Assembly: GCA_016783105.1 (NCBI GenBank)
Contig: JADHXF010000001.1
Location: 1-64,000, forward strand
Source of the DNA: Dehalococcoidales bacterium
Lineage (GTDB): Bacteria; Chloroflexota; Dehalococcoidia; Dehalococcoidales; RBG-16-60-22
Reading direction: 5' to 3'
Length of the DNA: 64,000 bases
The first letter of the stretch is position 1. Every line of letters begins with the position of its first letter. Below, one piece after another: positions 1-7,334 of the stretch. The position numbers and the translations under genes are program-made. The notes under the pieces are model-generated. The model worked only from the letters and a program-made list of their open reading frames with translations. It ran no database searches and had not been told where the DNA came from.

Positions 1-131
1 CCAATACGGAACATCTTGGTGCCGCAGGTAGGACAGACGCCCTGGGTGGCCGGCTTACCGTTTTTCATGGTGATGGCTTTGGCGTCTTTCATTTCCTTCC
101 TTGCCCGACATTTCACACAGTACGCTTGCAT
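1..131 (-). CDS. Small zinc-ribbon protein, DUF5679-like (3' end outside window)
   Basis: The ATG lies at 131-129, preceded by an AAAGGAG ribosome binding site; the reading frame runs off the left edge of the window after about 43 codons. The visible protein starts MQAYCVKC and has two CxxC pairs (C5/C8 and, further on, CPTCG), with a KAITMKNG segment between them, the pattern of the short DUF5679 family of treble-clef or zinc-ribbon proteins. No function is established for that family; nucleic-acid or ribosome association is only a guess. It is too short for standard ORF lists but has its own promoter-like sequence (164-192). Confidence 0.75.
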   Translation of the reverse strand, partial: MQAYCVKCRARKEMKDAKAITMKNGKPATQGVCPTCGTKMFRI

Positions 132-163
132 TGGGTTTCTCCTTTCGCTTCAGTCTACGAGCT

Positions 164-192
164 AGAATAGCAGAGCAAAGCTACAGCGTCAA
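164..192 (-). promoter_or_regulatory. Sigma70-type promoter for the DUF5679-like gene
   Basis: Read on the minus strand, TTGACG (192-187) and TATTCT (169-164) are separated by 17 bp, about 35 bp before the ATG at 131. The match to the -35/-10 consensus and the spacing are good; there is no experimental support. Confidence 0.5.
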
Positions 193-200
193 TTCAGACA

Positions 201-554
201 CTATTTCGATAGCATAAGTCTATTGATTATTTCCTTGATGCGGGTACTATCAGAGGCTACCCGCTCTAACAGCGTGTTTAGCTCGGCCATCAATTTATCC
301 CTCTCTTCCCTTGAAAATGTGGAAGGGTCAGGTAATAGATGACCGGCCATAACAAGCAGTTCATAGAGATCAAAGGCAAGGGGTTTGGCTATCTTTTGAA
401 GAGTGCGCGTTGACGGCTGCCGTTCTCCCTGTTCTATCCGTCCTAGATGTGATACAGATACGCCGGATATTTTGGAAAGCTGGCTCAGGGAAAGAGTCAT
501 GCTTTTTCTCTGCTCTCTGATTATCTTGCCTATGTTTACCTTGCTACCCATCAT
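201..554 (-). CDS. XRE-family helix-turn-helix transcriptional regulator
   Basis: 117 aa. Residues 9-62 form a typical Cro/CI (HTH_3) domain: IIREQRKSMTLSLSQLSKIS followed by the recognition-helix segment GVSVSHLGRIEQGERQPS. The C-terminal 35-40 residues are predicted to be helical (SREERDKLMAELNTLLERV) and may dimerise. It starts 24 bp after the stop of the upstream exonuclease gene (578-1069) and may be co-transcribed with it. No clear Shine-Dalgarno precedes the tandem ATG ATG. Targets and ligand are unknown; it could be a stand-alone repressor or the antitoxin-like half of a lost pair, but no toxin gene is adjacent. Confidence 0.8.
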   Translation of the reverse strand: MMGSKVNIGKIIREQRKSMTLSLSQLSKISGVSVSHLGRIEQGERQPSTRTLQKIAKPLAFDLYELLVMAGHLLPDPSTFSREERDKLMAELNTLLERVASDSTRIKEIINRLMLSK

Positions 555-577
555 ATAGAATCAATAATAGCGATAAG

Positions 578-1069
578 CTATAATAGCCTTTCTTTCAGTA
601 TCCGAAGATTCACTACATCCTCTTTGTTATAGGCTAATAGCGCATTAAGCGCATCCAGGTCAAAGGACTCGACATATCTCCACCAGAGAAGTACGGCTTG
701 ATACCCGTTCACTTCGGTCAGCACCCTGGCTATGCCCAATTGCCTTTCTACAGCCTTGAAGCCGCCGTAGAGGTTATTTCTCCAGCAGTCATACATTAAA
801 TCATGATGGGGGAATATCTCAGCCAGGTTTATCCCGACCCGGCGGTGAATAAACGGCAGGTCAAATTGTTGGCCATTGTAGGTGTAGATTATATCGGCGC
901 CCTTTAGAGCCTCCAGTATGCTTTCCGGAGTTATGTCTCTGCCGACAAGCTGGACGCATTTAGCTTCATCGCCATTGCAAAGATGAATGCCGACCACGGT
1001 TATCTCGCAATCCGACGGCGAAAGCCCTGTCGTTTCGATGTCAAGATATGCTTCGACAAGATGTGACAA
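578..1069 (-). CDS. DEDDy 3'-5' exonuclease, YprB / RNase H-like fold
   Basis: 163 aa, starting at a TTG (1069-1067) with a GGGAG motif 8 bp upstream. Three exonuclease motifs are visible: motif I DIETTG with D10 and E12, motif II YTYNGQQFD with D70, and motif III YNKEDV with Y147 and D151. This is the DnaQ-like/YprB family of metal-dependent 3'-5' exonucleases acting on single-stranded DNA or RNA ends. The protein is close to the minimal domain, with no polymerase or helicase part. It precedes the XRE regulator by 24 bp. The exact substrate cannot be told from sequence. Confidence 0.8.
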   Translation of the reverse strand: MSHLVEAYLDIETTGLSPSDCEITVVGIHLCNGDEAKCVQLVGRDITPESILEALKGADIIYTYNGQQFDLPFIHRRVGINLAEIFPHHDLMYDCWRNNLYGGFKAVERQLGIARVLTEVNGYQAVLLWWRYVESFDLDALNALLAYNKEDVVNLRILKERLL

Positions 1070-1141
1070 CAGTAATGCTCCCGGTAACCCTTCCCTGGTA
1101 CTTTTTATAATATTTATATACTGGCGGCGCCTGTAGTATTC

Positions 1142-1399
1142 TCATTTGCCAGTTTTTCGACCCCGTTGCCGCAACCTTTCCATCTTAGCCGTTATGCGAG
1201 CTTTGACCCGCGCTATCTCTTCGGCATCAACTTCCGCGGCAACCAGCTCGTCTCCTTCAAACTCCACTTCCAGCCAGGTGCCTTCACCCGCTCCGGGTGG
1301 CAGCTTGTCTACAGAGACAATCTTCTCAACCTCGCTCTCACCCACAAGAAGAACTGCGTGTCTCTTATCCACGATTCTGTCGACCACTGCCTTTTCCAA
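1142..1399 (-). CDS. DUF3006 domain-containing protein
   Basis: 85 aa, TTG start with GAGGG 9 bp upstream. The pattern AVVDRIVDKRHAVLLVGE, then LPPGAGEGTWLEVEFEG, and a charged Lys/Arg-rich helical tail matches DUF3006, a small OB-like domain of unknown function. It follows the ComEC-like lipoprotein by about 60 bp on the same strand; DUF3006 genes are frequently found next to such beta-lactamase-fold proteins, so the two probably work together at the cell surface or in nucleic-acid handling. No catalytic residues are recognisable. Confidence 0.8.
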   Translation of the reverse strand: MEKAVVDRIVDKRHAVLLVGESEVEKIVSVDKLPPGAGEGTWLEVEFEGDELVAAEVDAEEIARVKARITAKMERLRQRGRKTGK

Positions 1400-1458
1400 T
1401 TCTTTTATCCCTCTTTACCACCGAACTCGCGTCTTACCTGGTTACGCAAGACAATGTT

Positions 1459-2403
1459 CTACCTTCTTTGCACTTGTACCTCGTATGTCTGCCCATCGGT
1501 AATAACCATAATTGTACCATTCACATCGGTGCCGTATATCTGGACGCCCATCTGCCTCAGCCTATCCAGGACAACCTCGTGGGGATGTCCGTAGCTATTG
1601 CCCTCGGCCGCCGAATACACCGCTATCTCGGGATTAACCGCCTTCAGGAACTCAGCTGAAGAGGAAGTGCTTGACCCATGGTGCCCGAGCTGCAGAATAA
1701 GCGCGTTAACACCACCCTGGCGTACCAGGATTGCCGTTTCGGTCTCTGCCTCGGCGTCTCCTGTGAAGAGCATAGTGAAGCTGCCGTAGACTATGCGCAC
1801 ACTGATAGAACCTTCATGGAGATTGCCTGTCAGGCGGGCAGGGTTTAACACTTCTATGCGAGCCGAGCCGAAATTAAAGGTCTCGCCGGCACGAGGTTCG
1901 TGGTAGCCGGCATCAGAGGCTTCAATGGCATCAATAGCACGCTCAAATGTCCTGGTCGTCGTGGTATCTCCCGACAGCCATACCTCTCCCACGGGAAAGG
2001 CTTCTATTACCTGAGAAAATTGGCCGATATGATCGGCGTGAGGATGGGTACCAATAAGTAAGTCTATTGTCTTGACCCCGGCCGATTTAAGATAGGGCAC
2101 CACATCACTGCGGTCGTGGCGGCCGGCGTCTATCAAGATGGTGAAATCAGGCCCCTGCAGCAAGGTGGCATCACCCTGGCCCATGTCAATGAAGTGGACT
2201 TTTAGTTCACCTTGCTGCAGGGGCGAAGGCGATGGTGATTCCGATGGCGATACCGTCGCAGGTGAAGTCGCCGGGACGGTCGGCGACTCCGTCGTGGCTG
2301 GTGATGTATCAGGGCCCGGTGCCGGAGTATATCCTGAGGCACAGCCAAAAGCGAAGCCCAGAATGACTATTAGCGCTAATAGGGGGAGAGCAAGTTTCTT
2401 CAT
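1459..2403 (-). CDS. Secreted ComEC/Rec2-like MBL-fold metallohydrolase lipoprotein
   Basis: 314 aa. A hydrophobic signal peptide (residues 5-20) ends in the lipobox-like GFAFGC with Cys21 as the likely lipidation site, followed by a Pro/Ser/Thr-rich linker (27-65) that would lift the enzyme off the membrane. The catalytic part has the HxHxDH motif (THPHADH, H120-H125), D216 in FTGDAE, and the GHHGSS motif (241-245), as in the ComEC C-terminal nuclease-like domain. Family knowledge suggests hydrolysis of phosphodiesters or extracellular DNA. None of the ComEC membrane segments are present, so it is a free-standing extracytoplasmic enzyme. It is paired with DUF3006 downstream. Confidence 0.88.
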   Translation of the reverse strand: MKKLALPLLALIVILGFAFGCASGYTPAPGPDTSPATTESPTVPATSPATVSPSESPSPSPLQQGELKVHFIDMGQGDATLLQGPDFTILIDAGRHDRSDVVPYLKSAGVKTIDLLIGTHPHADHIGQFSQVIEAFPVGEVWLSGDTTTTRTFERAIDAIEASDAGYHEPRAGETFNFGSARIEVLNPARLTGNLHEGSISVRIVYGSFTMLFTGDAEAETETAILVRQGGVNALILQLGHHGSSTSSSAEFLKAVNPEIAVYSAAEGNSYGHPHEVVLDRLRQMGVQIYGTDVNGTIMVITDGQTYEVQVQRR

Positions 2404-2516
2404 TTGACCAGCCTATAATTTGTAGTAGCCCAATGCCTACCCTGACCATATTACATCAGCAGGCATCACCGGGCAAGAAAAACCGGGAAGAGTCAAAAAA
2501 TTGCGACAAAAACCTC

Positions 2517-2545
2517 TTGACAAAGCTCTTTATTAGTATTACACT
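2517..2545 (+). promoter_or_regulatory. Promoter of the lexA-recN-recA operon
   Basis: TTGACA (2517-2522), a 17-bp spacer, and TACACT (2540-2545) place the transcription start near 2552, about 27 bp before the lexA ATG. The -35 is a perfect consensus. Confidence 0.65.
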
Positions 2546-2546
2546 C

Positions 2547-2558
2547 GTTCTATAGAAC
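2547..2558. promoter_or_regulatory. Candidate LexA operator (12-bp palindrome)
   Basis: A perfect palindrome GTTC-TATA-GAAC covers the predicted start of transcription just downstream of the -10 box. LexA normally represses its own operon, and its operators are dyads of this size; the Bacillus-type box is GAAC-N4-GTTC, so this half-site order is inverted relative to it. The position is ideal for autorepression; binding itself is inferred. Confidence 0.5.
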
Positions 2559-2578
2559 ATTAGTAATAGGAGGTGTTA

Positions 2579-3247
2579 ATGGACGAGCTATCGCCGAAAA
2601 GGAAACAGATCCTGGATTTCATCACTAGCTTTATTGACAGGAAGAGCTATGCCCCATCGGTGAGGGATATAGTCAGAAACTGCGACATCAGCTCAGCGTC
2701 AATCGCCCAGTACCACCTGAAAGTTCTGGAGAAGCAAGGATATATCCGCCGTGAGCGTGAAACTCCCAGGAGCATCAGCCTGACCCACAGGAGGCAGACC
2801 GAAGCATCTGTGCCTGTCCTGGGCACTATTGCCGCCGGCGAGCCGATTCCTGTCCCCACCGAGGATACCTGGCATAATGTCGCCCTTGGTATGGTGGAAG
2901 TTCCAAGTGACTTTCTTCCAGCAGGAGCTCAAGCCTATGCCCTCAGCGTGAAGGGTACGTCGATGATCGACGCCCTGGTGGATGATGGCGACATTGTTGT
3001 TCTTGAAGCTACCAGCACCGCCGATGACGGACAGATGGTAGCCGCCTGGCTGCCCGATAGACAAGAGGCTACCTTGAAGAGGCTTTACCGCGAGCCGGGG
3101 CGCATTCGGCTCCAGCCGGCGAACCGGAACATGGAGCCTATCTACGTTGATCCCGAGAACATCGAGGTACAGGGAAGGGTCATCGCTATTCTGCGAAGGG
3201 TTAAACAAGAAAAGGCAGGAGCCAGTGCTGAAGGAGGAACACTCTAA
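2579..3247 (+). CDS. lexA: LexA SOS repressor / S24 autoprotease
   Basis: 222 aa from the ATG at 2579, chosen over an in-frame GTG at 2573 because AGGAGG (2568-2573) is correctly spaced only for the ATG. Residues 1-70 are the winged HTH domain (APSVRDI...SSASIAQYHLKVLEKQGYIRRE). The Ala86-Gly87 cleavage site lies in GTIAAGEPIP, with catalytic Ser128 (KGTSMID) and Lys167 (EATLKRL), so self-cleavage stimulated by RecA is expected. It represses SOS genes, here including recN and recA in the same operon. Its TAATG stop overlaps the recN start by one base, indicating translational coupling. Confidence 0.96.
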   Translation: MDELSPKRKQILDFITSFIDRKSYAPSVRDIVRNCDISSASIAQYHLKVLEKQGYIRRERETPRSISLTHRRQTEASVPVLGTIAAGEPIPVPTEDTWHNVALGMVEVPSDFLPAGAQAYALSVKGTSMIDALVDDGDIVVLEATSTADDGQMVAAWLPDRQEATLKRLYREPGRIRLQPANRNMEPIYVDPENIEVQGRVIAILRRVKQEKAGASAEGGTL

Positions 3248-4989
3248 TGCTGTGGGAGCTTCACGTCAAGAACCTCGCCGTGATTGACGACCTGAGGTTG
3301 GAGTTTGGAGCCGGGCTAACCGTCCTGAGTGGCGACGAAGGTGCGGGCAAGTCTTTGCTGGTGGACGCCCTCTGCCTGTTAGCCGGAGGGAAAGCGTCTA
3401 CCGCCTTGATCCGCAGCGGCACAGCCAGCACTCTGGTTGAAGGCATATTTCATGTCCCACCTGATAGCAGTGATCTGGCTTTGGTACTGAAAGACGCCGG
3501 CCTAGAGATTGAGGCGGATGGCAGCCTTATCATCGCCCGCGAGATACACGAGCAAGGGAAGAGTGTGGCCAGAGTAAATGGTCGGGCAGTCCCCGTGTCC
3601 CTACTTCGTGAGATAGGGCAGAATCTTATGGATATCCACAGCCAGATGGAGCACCTCTCCCTGCTTGGTTGGCAGCGCCAGATGGATCTTCTTGACGGGT
3701 ACGGCGAATTGCTGCCCCTGCGGAGCAACTTAGCTGGGAAAGTATCAGCGTTGCGTGAGAAGGCTCGTGAGCTTAGTCTCATGTCAGGTGAGAGCCCTGA
3801 ACGAGAGCGGGAGCTGCTGGAGTACCAGGTTGCCGAGATTGACCGGGCGAATATCCAGCCAGGCGAAGACGAAGCTCTCGAGCGGGAATATCATATTCTG
3901 CAGCGCACTCAGGAGCTCAAGGAGCAGTGCTACGCTGCCGGCAGTATGCTCTACGCCGATGAGCGCTCGGCAGCGGGGCTGGCCCATCAGGCGGTAAAAG
4001 CACTGCAGCGGGCGATGTCTATTGACCCGGCGCTGCAATCACAGGTCGAGGGACTTGAGTCCGCGGTGGTAGAACTGGAAGAAATAGCCCGAGGCTTGAA
4101 CTGTTACACCGGGGCGATTGAAGATAGTCCCGAGCGCCTACAGCAGGTGGAGGAAAGGCTTGACCTCGTCCGCCAGCTCAAGCGCAAATACGGGCCGACC
4201 CTGAAAGATGTGCTCCGATTTGCTGACGAAGCCAGAGGAAAGCTCAAAGGGGTCGAATCACAGGAGGAGCAGCGCCGCCAGTTGGAGACTGAGTGTCAGA
4301 GGTTGCGAGCCGAAGCCGGTGAACTGGCCCAGAGTCTTTCTTTTGCCAGGCAGGAGGCAGCCCGCCGGTTGGCAGAGCTGGTCAATTCTGAGCTTTCCGA
4401 GCTGGGCATGCCCTGGGCCAGGTTTGACATCAGCTTGACCCGGGAGGAATCCTCGGATGGCTTACCCGCCTATCAAAGCGCGTACGCCTTTAGCCAGCAT
4501 GGTATTGACCGGATCCAGTTTCTGGCGAGCACCAATCCTGGCGAGCCGCTGAGACCACTGGCTGACATTGCTTCAGGCGGCGAGACCTGCCGTTTCATGC
4601 TGGCATTGAAGTCTGCCCTCAGGCAGGCTGATTCGATACCTACCTTAGTGTTTGACGAGATCGATGCCGCGGTAGGAGGGCGCAACGCGCATGTCGTCGG
4701 CAGGAAGCTAGCTGCCCTGGCCCAAGACCGGCAGGTAATCTGCATCACGCATCTCCCCCAGATTGCCTGTTTTGGAGATAAGCACTACAGGGTGGTGAAG
4801 GATGTATCTGCGGCCCAGGCGGTCGCCTATATTGAGCATCTGCAAGGCGACTCCCGGGTACAGGAGCTGGCAGCCATGCTGGGCGGCATAAGAAAACCAA
4901 TGCTGGAAAGCGCACAGGAGCTATTGAAAGATGCCAGGGGAAAACGCGAACTGGAGCTTGTTGGTGTATCCAGGCGAAGCGGTGAGTAA
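3247..4989 (+). CDS. recN: DNA repair protein RecN (SMC-like ATPase)
   Basis: 580 aa. An N-terminal Walker A (GDEGAGKS, around residues 28-36), a long central coiled-coil arm (roughly 150-380, rich in Glu/Arg/Leu), the ABC signature ASGGE (442-446) and Walker B DEID (470-473) define RecN, a cohesin-like protein that holds broken chromosome ends during double-strand break repair. The start ATG shares its A with the lexA stop codon. Note that Walker A begins GDEG rather than the more usual GETG. Expression would be LexA-controlled from the promoter at 2517. Confidence 0.96.
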   Translation: MLWELHVKNLAVIDDLRLEFGAGLTVLSGDEGAGKSLLVDALCLLAGGKASTALIRSGTASTLVEGIFHVPPDSSDLALVLKDAGLEIEADGSLIIAREIHEQGKSVARVNGRAVPVSLLREIGQNLMDIHSQMEHLSLLGWQRQMDLLDGYGELLPLRSNLAGKVSALREKARELSLMSGESPERERELLEYQVAEIDRANIQPGEDEALEREYHILQRTQELKEQCYAAGSMLYADERSAAGLAHQAVKALQRAMSIDPALQSQVEGLESAVVELEEIARGLNCYTGAIEDSPERLQQVEERLDLVRQLKRKYGPTLKDVLRFADEARGKLKGVESQEEQRRQLETECQRLRAEAGELAQSLSFARQEAARRLAELVNSELSELGMPWARFDISLTREESSDGLPAYQSAYAFSQHGIDRIQFLASTNPGEPLRPLADIASGGETCRFMLALKSALRQADSIPTLVFDEIDAAVGGRNAHVVGRKLAALAQDRQVICITHLPQIACFGDKHYRVVKDVSAAQAVAYIEHLQGDSRVQELAAMLGGIRKPMLESAQELLKDARGKRELELVGVSRRSGE

Positions 4990-5001
4990 GGAGGCTGAGA
5001 A

Positions 5002-6168
5002 ATGGTAAAGAGCAGTACAGGTAATAACGGGAGTGGTGACGGCAAACTCAAAGCCCTTGAGGATGCCATTAGCCACATCGAGAAGAGGTTCGGCAAAGGG
5101 TCCATCCTGCGCATGGGAGAATCGGGTGGCCGAATGGCGGTAGAGGTCATTCCCAGTGGTTCGCTTTCTCTCGACCTGGCGCTGGGCGTGGGAGGGATAC
5201 CGCGAGGCAGGGTAACCGAGATATATGGGCCGGAGTCCTCAGGCAAGACTACCCTGGCCTATCACGTGGTAGCTGAAGCTCAGAAAAAAGGCGGAACCGC
5301 CCTCTACATTGACGTGGAGCATGCACTTGACCCTGGCTATGCCGCCGGGTGTGGCGTGAACGTGGAAGACCTTCTCATTTCCCAACCCGACTGGGGCGAG
5401 CAAGCGCTGGACATCGTCGAGGCAGTGGTACGCAGCGGCGCTGTGGACGTTGTGGTGATCGACAGCGTGGCCGCCCTGGTGCCGAAAGCTGAGGTCGAGG
5501 GGAATATGGGTGATTCACACATGGCTCTCCAGGCCCGGCTCATGTCACAGGCCTTGAGAAAGCTGTGCAGCGTCATTGCTGACAATCATACCGCCGTTAT
5601 CTTCATCAACCAGCTCCGGGAGAAGGTAGGTATCCGCTTTGGCAATCCGGAGACAACCTCGGGCGGAAGGGCGCTGAAGTTCTATGCCTCAGTGCGAATC
5701 GACCTCAGGATGAAGGATTCCGTAAATGAAGGCAACTGCCGAATTGGCAATGTTGTATCCGCTAAGGTGGTGAAGAACAAGGTGGCAGCTCCCTTCCGTC
5801 AGGCAAGGTTTGATATTATGTTTGGCCAGGGTATCAGCCGTGAAGGAGAAATCCTTGACCTTGGCGAGGGGCTAGGCATATTGAGCAAGAAAGGTGCCTG
5901 GTACCACTGGGACGGACAGCCACTCGGACAGGGCCGTGAGGCGGCAAGGAGATTTCTGAAAGAGCATCAGGATGTTGCCCGACAGATTGAGAGCCTCATC
6001 CGGTCCAAGGCGGCAGCCCCGGCTTTTCGAATGGAGGAAACAGCCGAGTACCATGTTCAGAAACCTGACGATCAACTCGAAGCGAGAAACAATAACCAGG
6101 ACAACGCTGAGGCAGAGACTACGGCGGCCGTCCTGTTAGATACCGAGGAATGGCAGAACCAGAATTAA
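5002..6168 (+). CDS. recA: Recombinase RecA
   Basis: 388 aa with an AGGAGGCTGAGAA ribosome binding region 12 bp after recN. Walker A GPESSGKT is near residues 76-83, and the MAW-like [13 protein letters not shown], the Walker B region [16 protein letters not shown] and the DNA-binding loop segment [10 protein letters not shown] are all intact. It catalyses strand exchange and acts as the co-protease for LexA cleavage. The C-terminal tail past about residue 330 is acidic, Gln/Asn-rich and poorly conserved, as in many RecA proteins. Being third in the lexA operon makes it directly SOS-controlled. Confidence 0.97.
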   Translation: MVKSSTGNNGSGDGKLKALEDAISHIEKRFGKGSILRMGESGGRMAVEVIPSGSLSLDLALGVGGIPRGRVTEIYGPESSGKTTLAYHVVAEAQKKGGTALYIDVEHALDPGYAAGCGVNVEDLLISQPDWGEQALDIVEAVVRSGAVDVVVIDSVAALVPKAEVEGNMGDSHMALQARLMSQALRKLCSVIADNHTAVIFINQLREKVGIRFGNPETTSGGRALKFYASVRIDLRMKDSVNEGNCRIGNVVSAKVVKNKVAAPFRQARFDIMFGQGISREGEILDLGEGLGILSKKGAWYHWDGQPLGQGREAARRFLKEHQDVARQIESLIRSKAAAPAFRMEETAEYHVQKPDDQLEARNNNQDNAEAETTAAVLLDTEEWQNQN

Positions 6169-6297
6169 GCAAAAGGGCATTCGCTACCAGTGAACCGCAG
6201 CATAGCTTCTATCTGTGTTGAATCCGGCAAGGTTCAGGTGCAGGGACGAGTAATAGGTGTGCCGGTGAAATACCCCGAGGCTCGCTCTAGCAAATGA
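6169..6297 (+). pseudogene. Remnant of a lexA 3' end, in frame after the recA stop
   Basis: Directly after the recA TAA the same frame stays open for 42 codons to a TGA at 6295. The decoded stretch includes PVNRS, then SICV, then VQVQGRVIGV; the intact LexA upstream has PANRN, PIYV and IEVQGRVIAI at the same spacing near its C terminus. There is no start codon with a ribosome binding site and no upstream part of LexA, so it reads as a decayed fragment left by duplication or recombination. Read-through of recA is an unlikely alternative. Confidence 0.55.
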
Positions 6298-6305
6298 CCC
6301 ACCAA

Positions 6306-6361
6306 GACAGGAGCCCAATAACGATTGGAGCGCCTGTCCCTCCTCAAGTTGACAGGAGGGG
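6306..6361 (+). promoter_or_regulatory. Structured leader masking the response-regulator ribosome binding site
   Basis: Two adjacent hairpins can form. The first pairs GACAGG (6306-6311) with CCTGTC (6333-6338) and CCAAT with ATTGG, capped by AACG. The second pairs CCTCCT (6339-6344) with AGGAGG (6354-6359), which is the Shine-Dalgarno for the GTG at 6365. GACAGGAG occurs twice (6306 and 6351), so CCTGTC could pair with either copy. This suggests translational control; no known riboswitch class was recognised. Confidence 0.45.
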
Positions 6362-6364
6362 ATT

Positions 6365-7033
6365 GTGTCGGGAGAAGAAAGGCGTAAGACCAGGATATTT
6401 CTTGCCGATGGCCACCACATGGTGCGGCAGGGTATACGGCGTCTCCTGGAGAGTGAGGCAGACTTCGAAGTGGTTGGTGAAAGCGACAACGGCTCAGAGG
6501 CAGTTAGGCTGGCCCGTGAACTCAAGCCACATGTAATTGTAATGGAAGCTCGCATGCCCAAGCTGGACAGCGTGGACGTTATCAAGCGGATTAAGGCGGA
6601 GCATCCGGAGTCGACAGTTCTTATTTTGACTGACTCTGAGGAAGAGGAATACATTGTAGAGCTTATTGCTGTGGGGGCTGGTGGCTGTCTGCTGAAGAGT
6701 GCTTACGGAGACGAATTGGTGCAGGCCATTCATTCTGTCCGCGCTGGAGGTTTCGCCTGTTCTCCCACTCTGGCACAGAAGGTTTTTAAGCGGGCCGCTC
6801 GCCTGCCGGTTACAGTGAATTCCGCCGAACACCTCACACGTCGGGAGGCTGAGGTTTTAAAGCTGGCGGCAAAGGGCATGAGCAACCGCGGCATTGGCAG
6901 TTATCTTGGCCTTACAGAAGGTACGGTGAAAGGCTACTTCGGAAACATTTTTGGTAAGATGGGGGTTAGCTCCCGTACTGAGGCAGTGCTAGAGGCGTTA
7001 AGACGCGGCTGGGTCAGTCCTGAGGACGGGTAG
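6365..7033 (+). CDS. NarL/FixJ-type response regulator with a non-canonical receiver
   Basis: 222 aa, GTG start behind GGAGGGG. Residues 8-125 form a receiver fold and about 150-215 a LuxR-type HTH (LTRREAEVLKLAAKGMSNRGI...TVKGYFGNIFGKMGVSSRTEA). The phospho-acceptor position is Glu61 (MEARMP, normally MDxRMP), and the acidic pair at the top of strand 1 reads ADGH instead of ADDH. The conserved Thr (ILTDS) and Lys (LLKSA) remain. Conventional phosphorylation is therefore unlikely; Glu may mimic the activated state or the domain may sense something else. No histidine kinase is nearby. The ribosome binding site lies in a hairpin. Confidence 0.85.
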   Translation: MSGEERRKTRIFLADGHHMVRQGIRRLLESEADFEVVGESDNGSEAVRLARELKPHVIVMEARMPKLDSVDVIKRIKAEHPESTVLILTDSEEEEYIVELIAVGAGGCLLKSAYGDELVQAIHSVRAGGFACSPTLAQKVFKRAARLPVTVNSAEHLTRREAEVLKLAAKGMSNRGIGSYLGLTEGTVKGYFGNIFGKMGVSSRTEAVLEALRRGWVSPEDG

Positions 7034-7066
7034 GGAGAGCAAGAAACGGAGGTCGAGATAGGTGTC

Positions 7067-7097
7067 TTGACAACAGGCTAGCGGCACATTGTATGAT
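7067..7097 (+). promoter_or_regulatory. Possible promoter for the small HTH gene
   Basis: TTGACA (7067-7072) and TATGAT (7092-7097) are 19 bp apart, slightly long. They lie 37 bp before the ATG at 7134, which supports that start over an upstream TTG inside the -10 region. Confidence 0.4.
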
Positions 7098-7133
7098 AGG
7101 ATAAAGTATCAGACTCGCATAACGGGTGGGCGA

Positions 7134-7334
7134 ATGAGCAGAATAACTATCAAGGTTGACGCTCCAGTAGACGACGCCTACGGGCCTGAAGAAGCGGCCA
7201 AGCTCCTGGGGAAGGGCATAGCCACCATCTGGCGGTGGCTGCGGGATGACAAAATCGCTGCCGTCAGAGTCGGCGGGCGTACCCTCATCCCCAAGAAGAA
7301 AATAGAGAGACTACAGAAAAACATCAACGGTTAA
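7134..7334 (+). CDS. Excisionase / MerR-type helix-turn-helix DNA-binding protein
   Basis: 66 aa from the ATG at 7134 (an in-frame TTG at 7089 overlaps the promoter-like sequence and was not used). YGPEEAAKLLGKGIATIWRW followed by LRDDKIAAVRVGGRTLIPKKKIERL is the compact HTH_17/excisionase pattern: a winged HTH whose wing carries a basic strand. Members either bend DNA as recombination directionality factors or act as small regulators. About 110 bp downstream is a tRNA-Pro fragment, which makes a mobile-element origin plausible, but there is no integrase gene in the window. Confidence 0.75.
   Translation: MSRITIKVDAPVDDAYGPEEAAKLLGKGIATIWRWLRDDKIAAVRVGGRTLIPKKKIERLQKNING

Noticed and set aside
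1146..1659. Several plus-strand open frames over the DUF3006 and lipoprotein genes
   Set aside because: They are mutually overlapping shadows with low-complexity Ser/Thr/Pro composition opposite well-supported genes.
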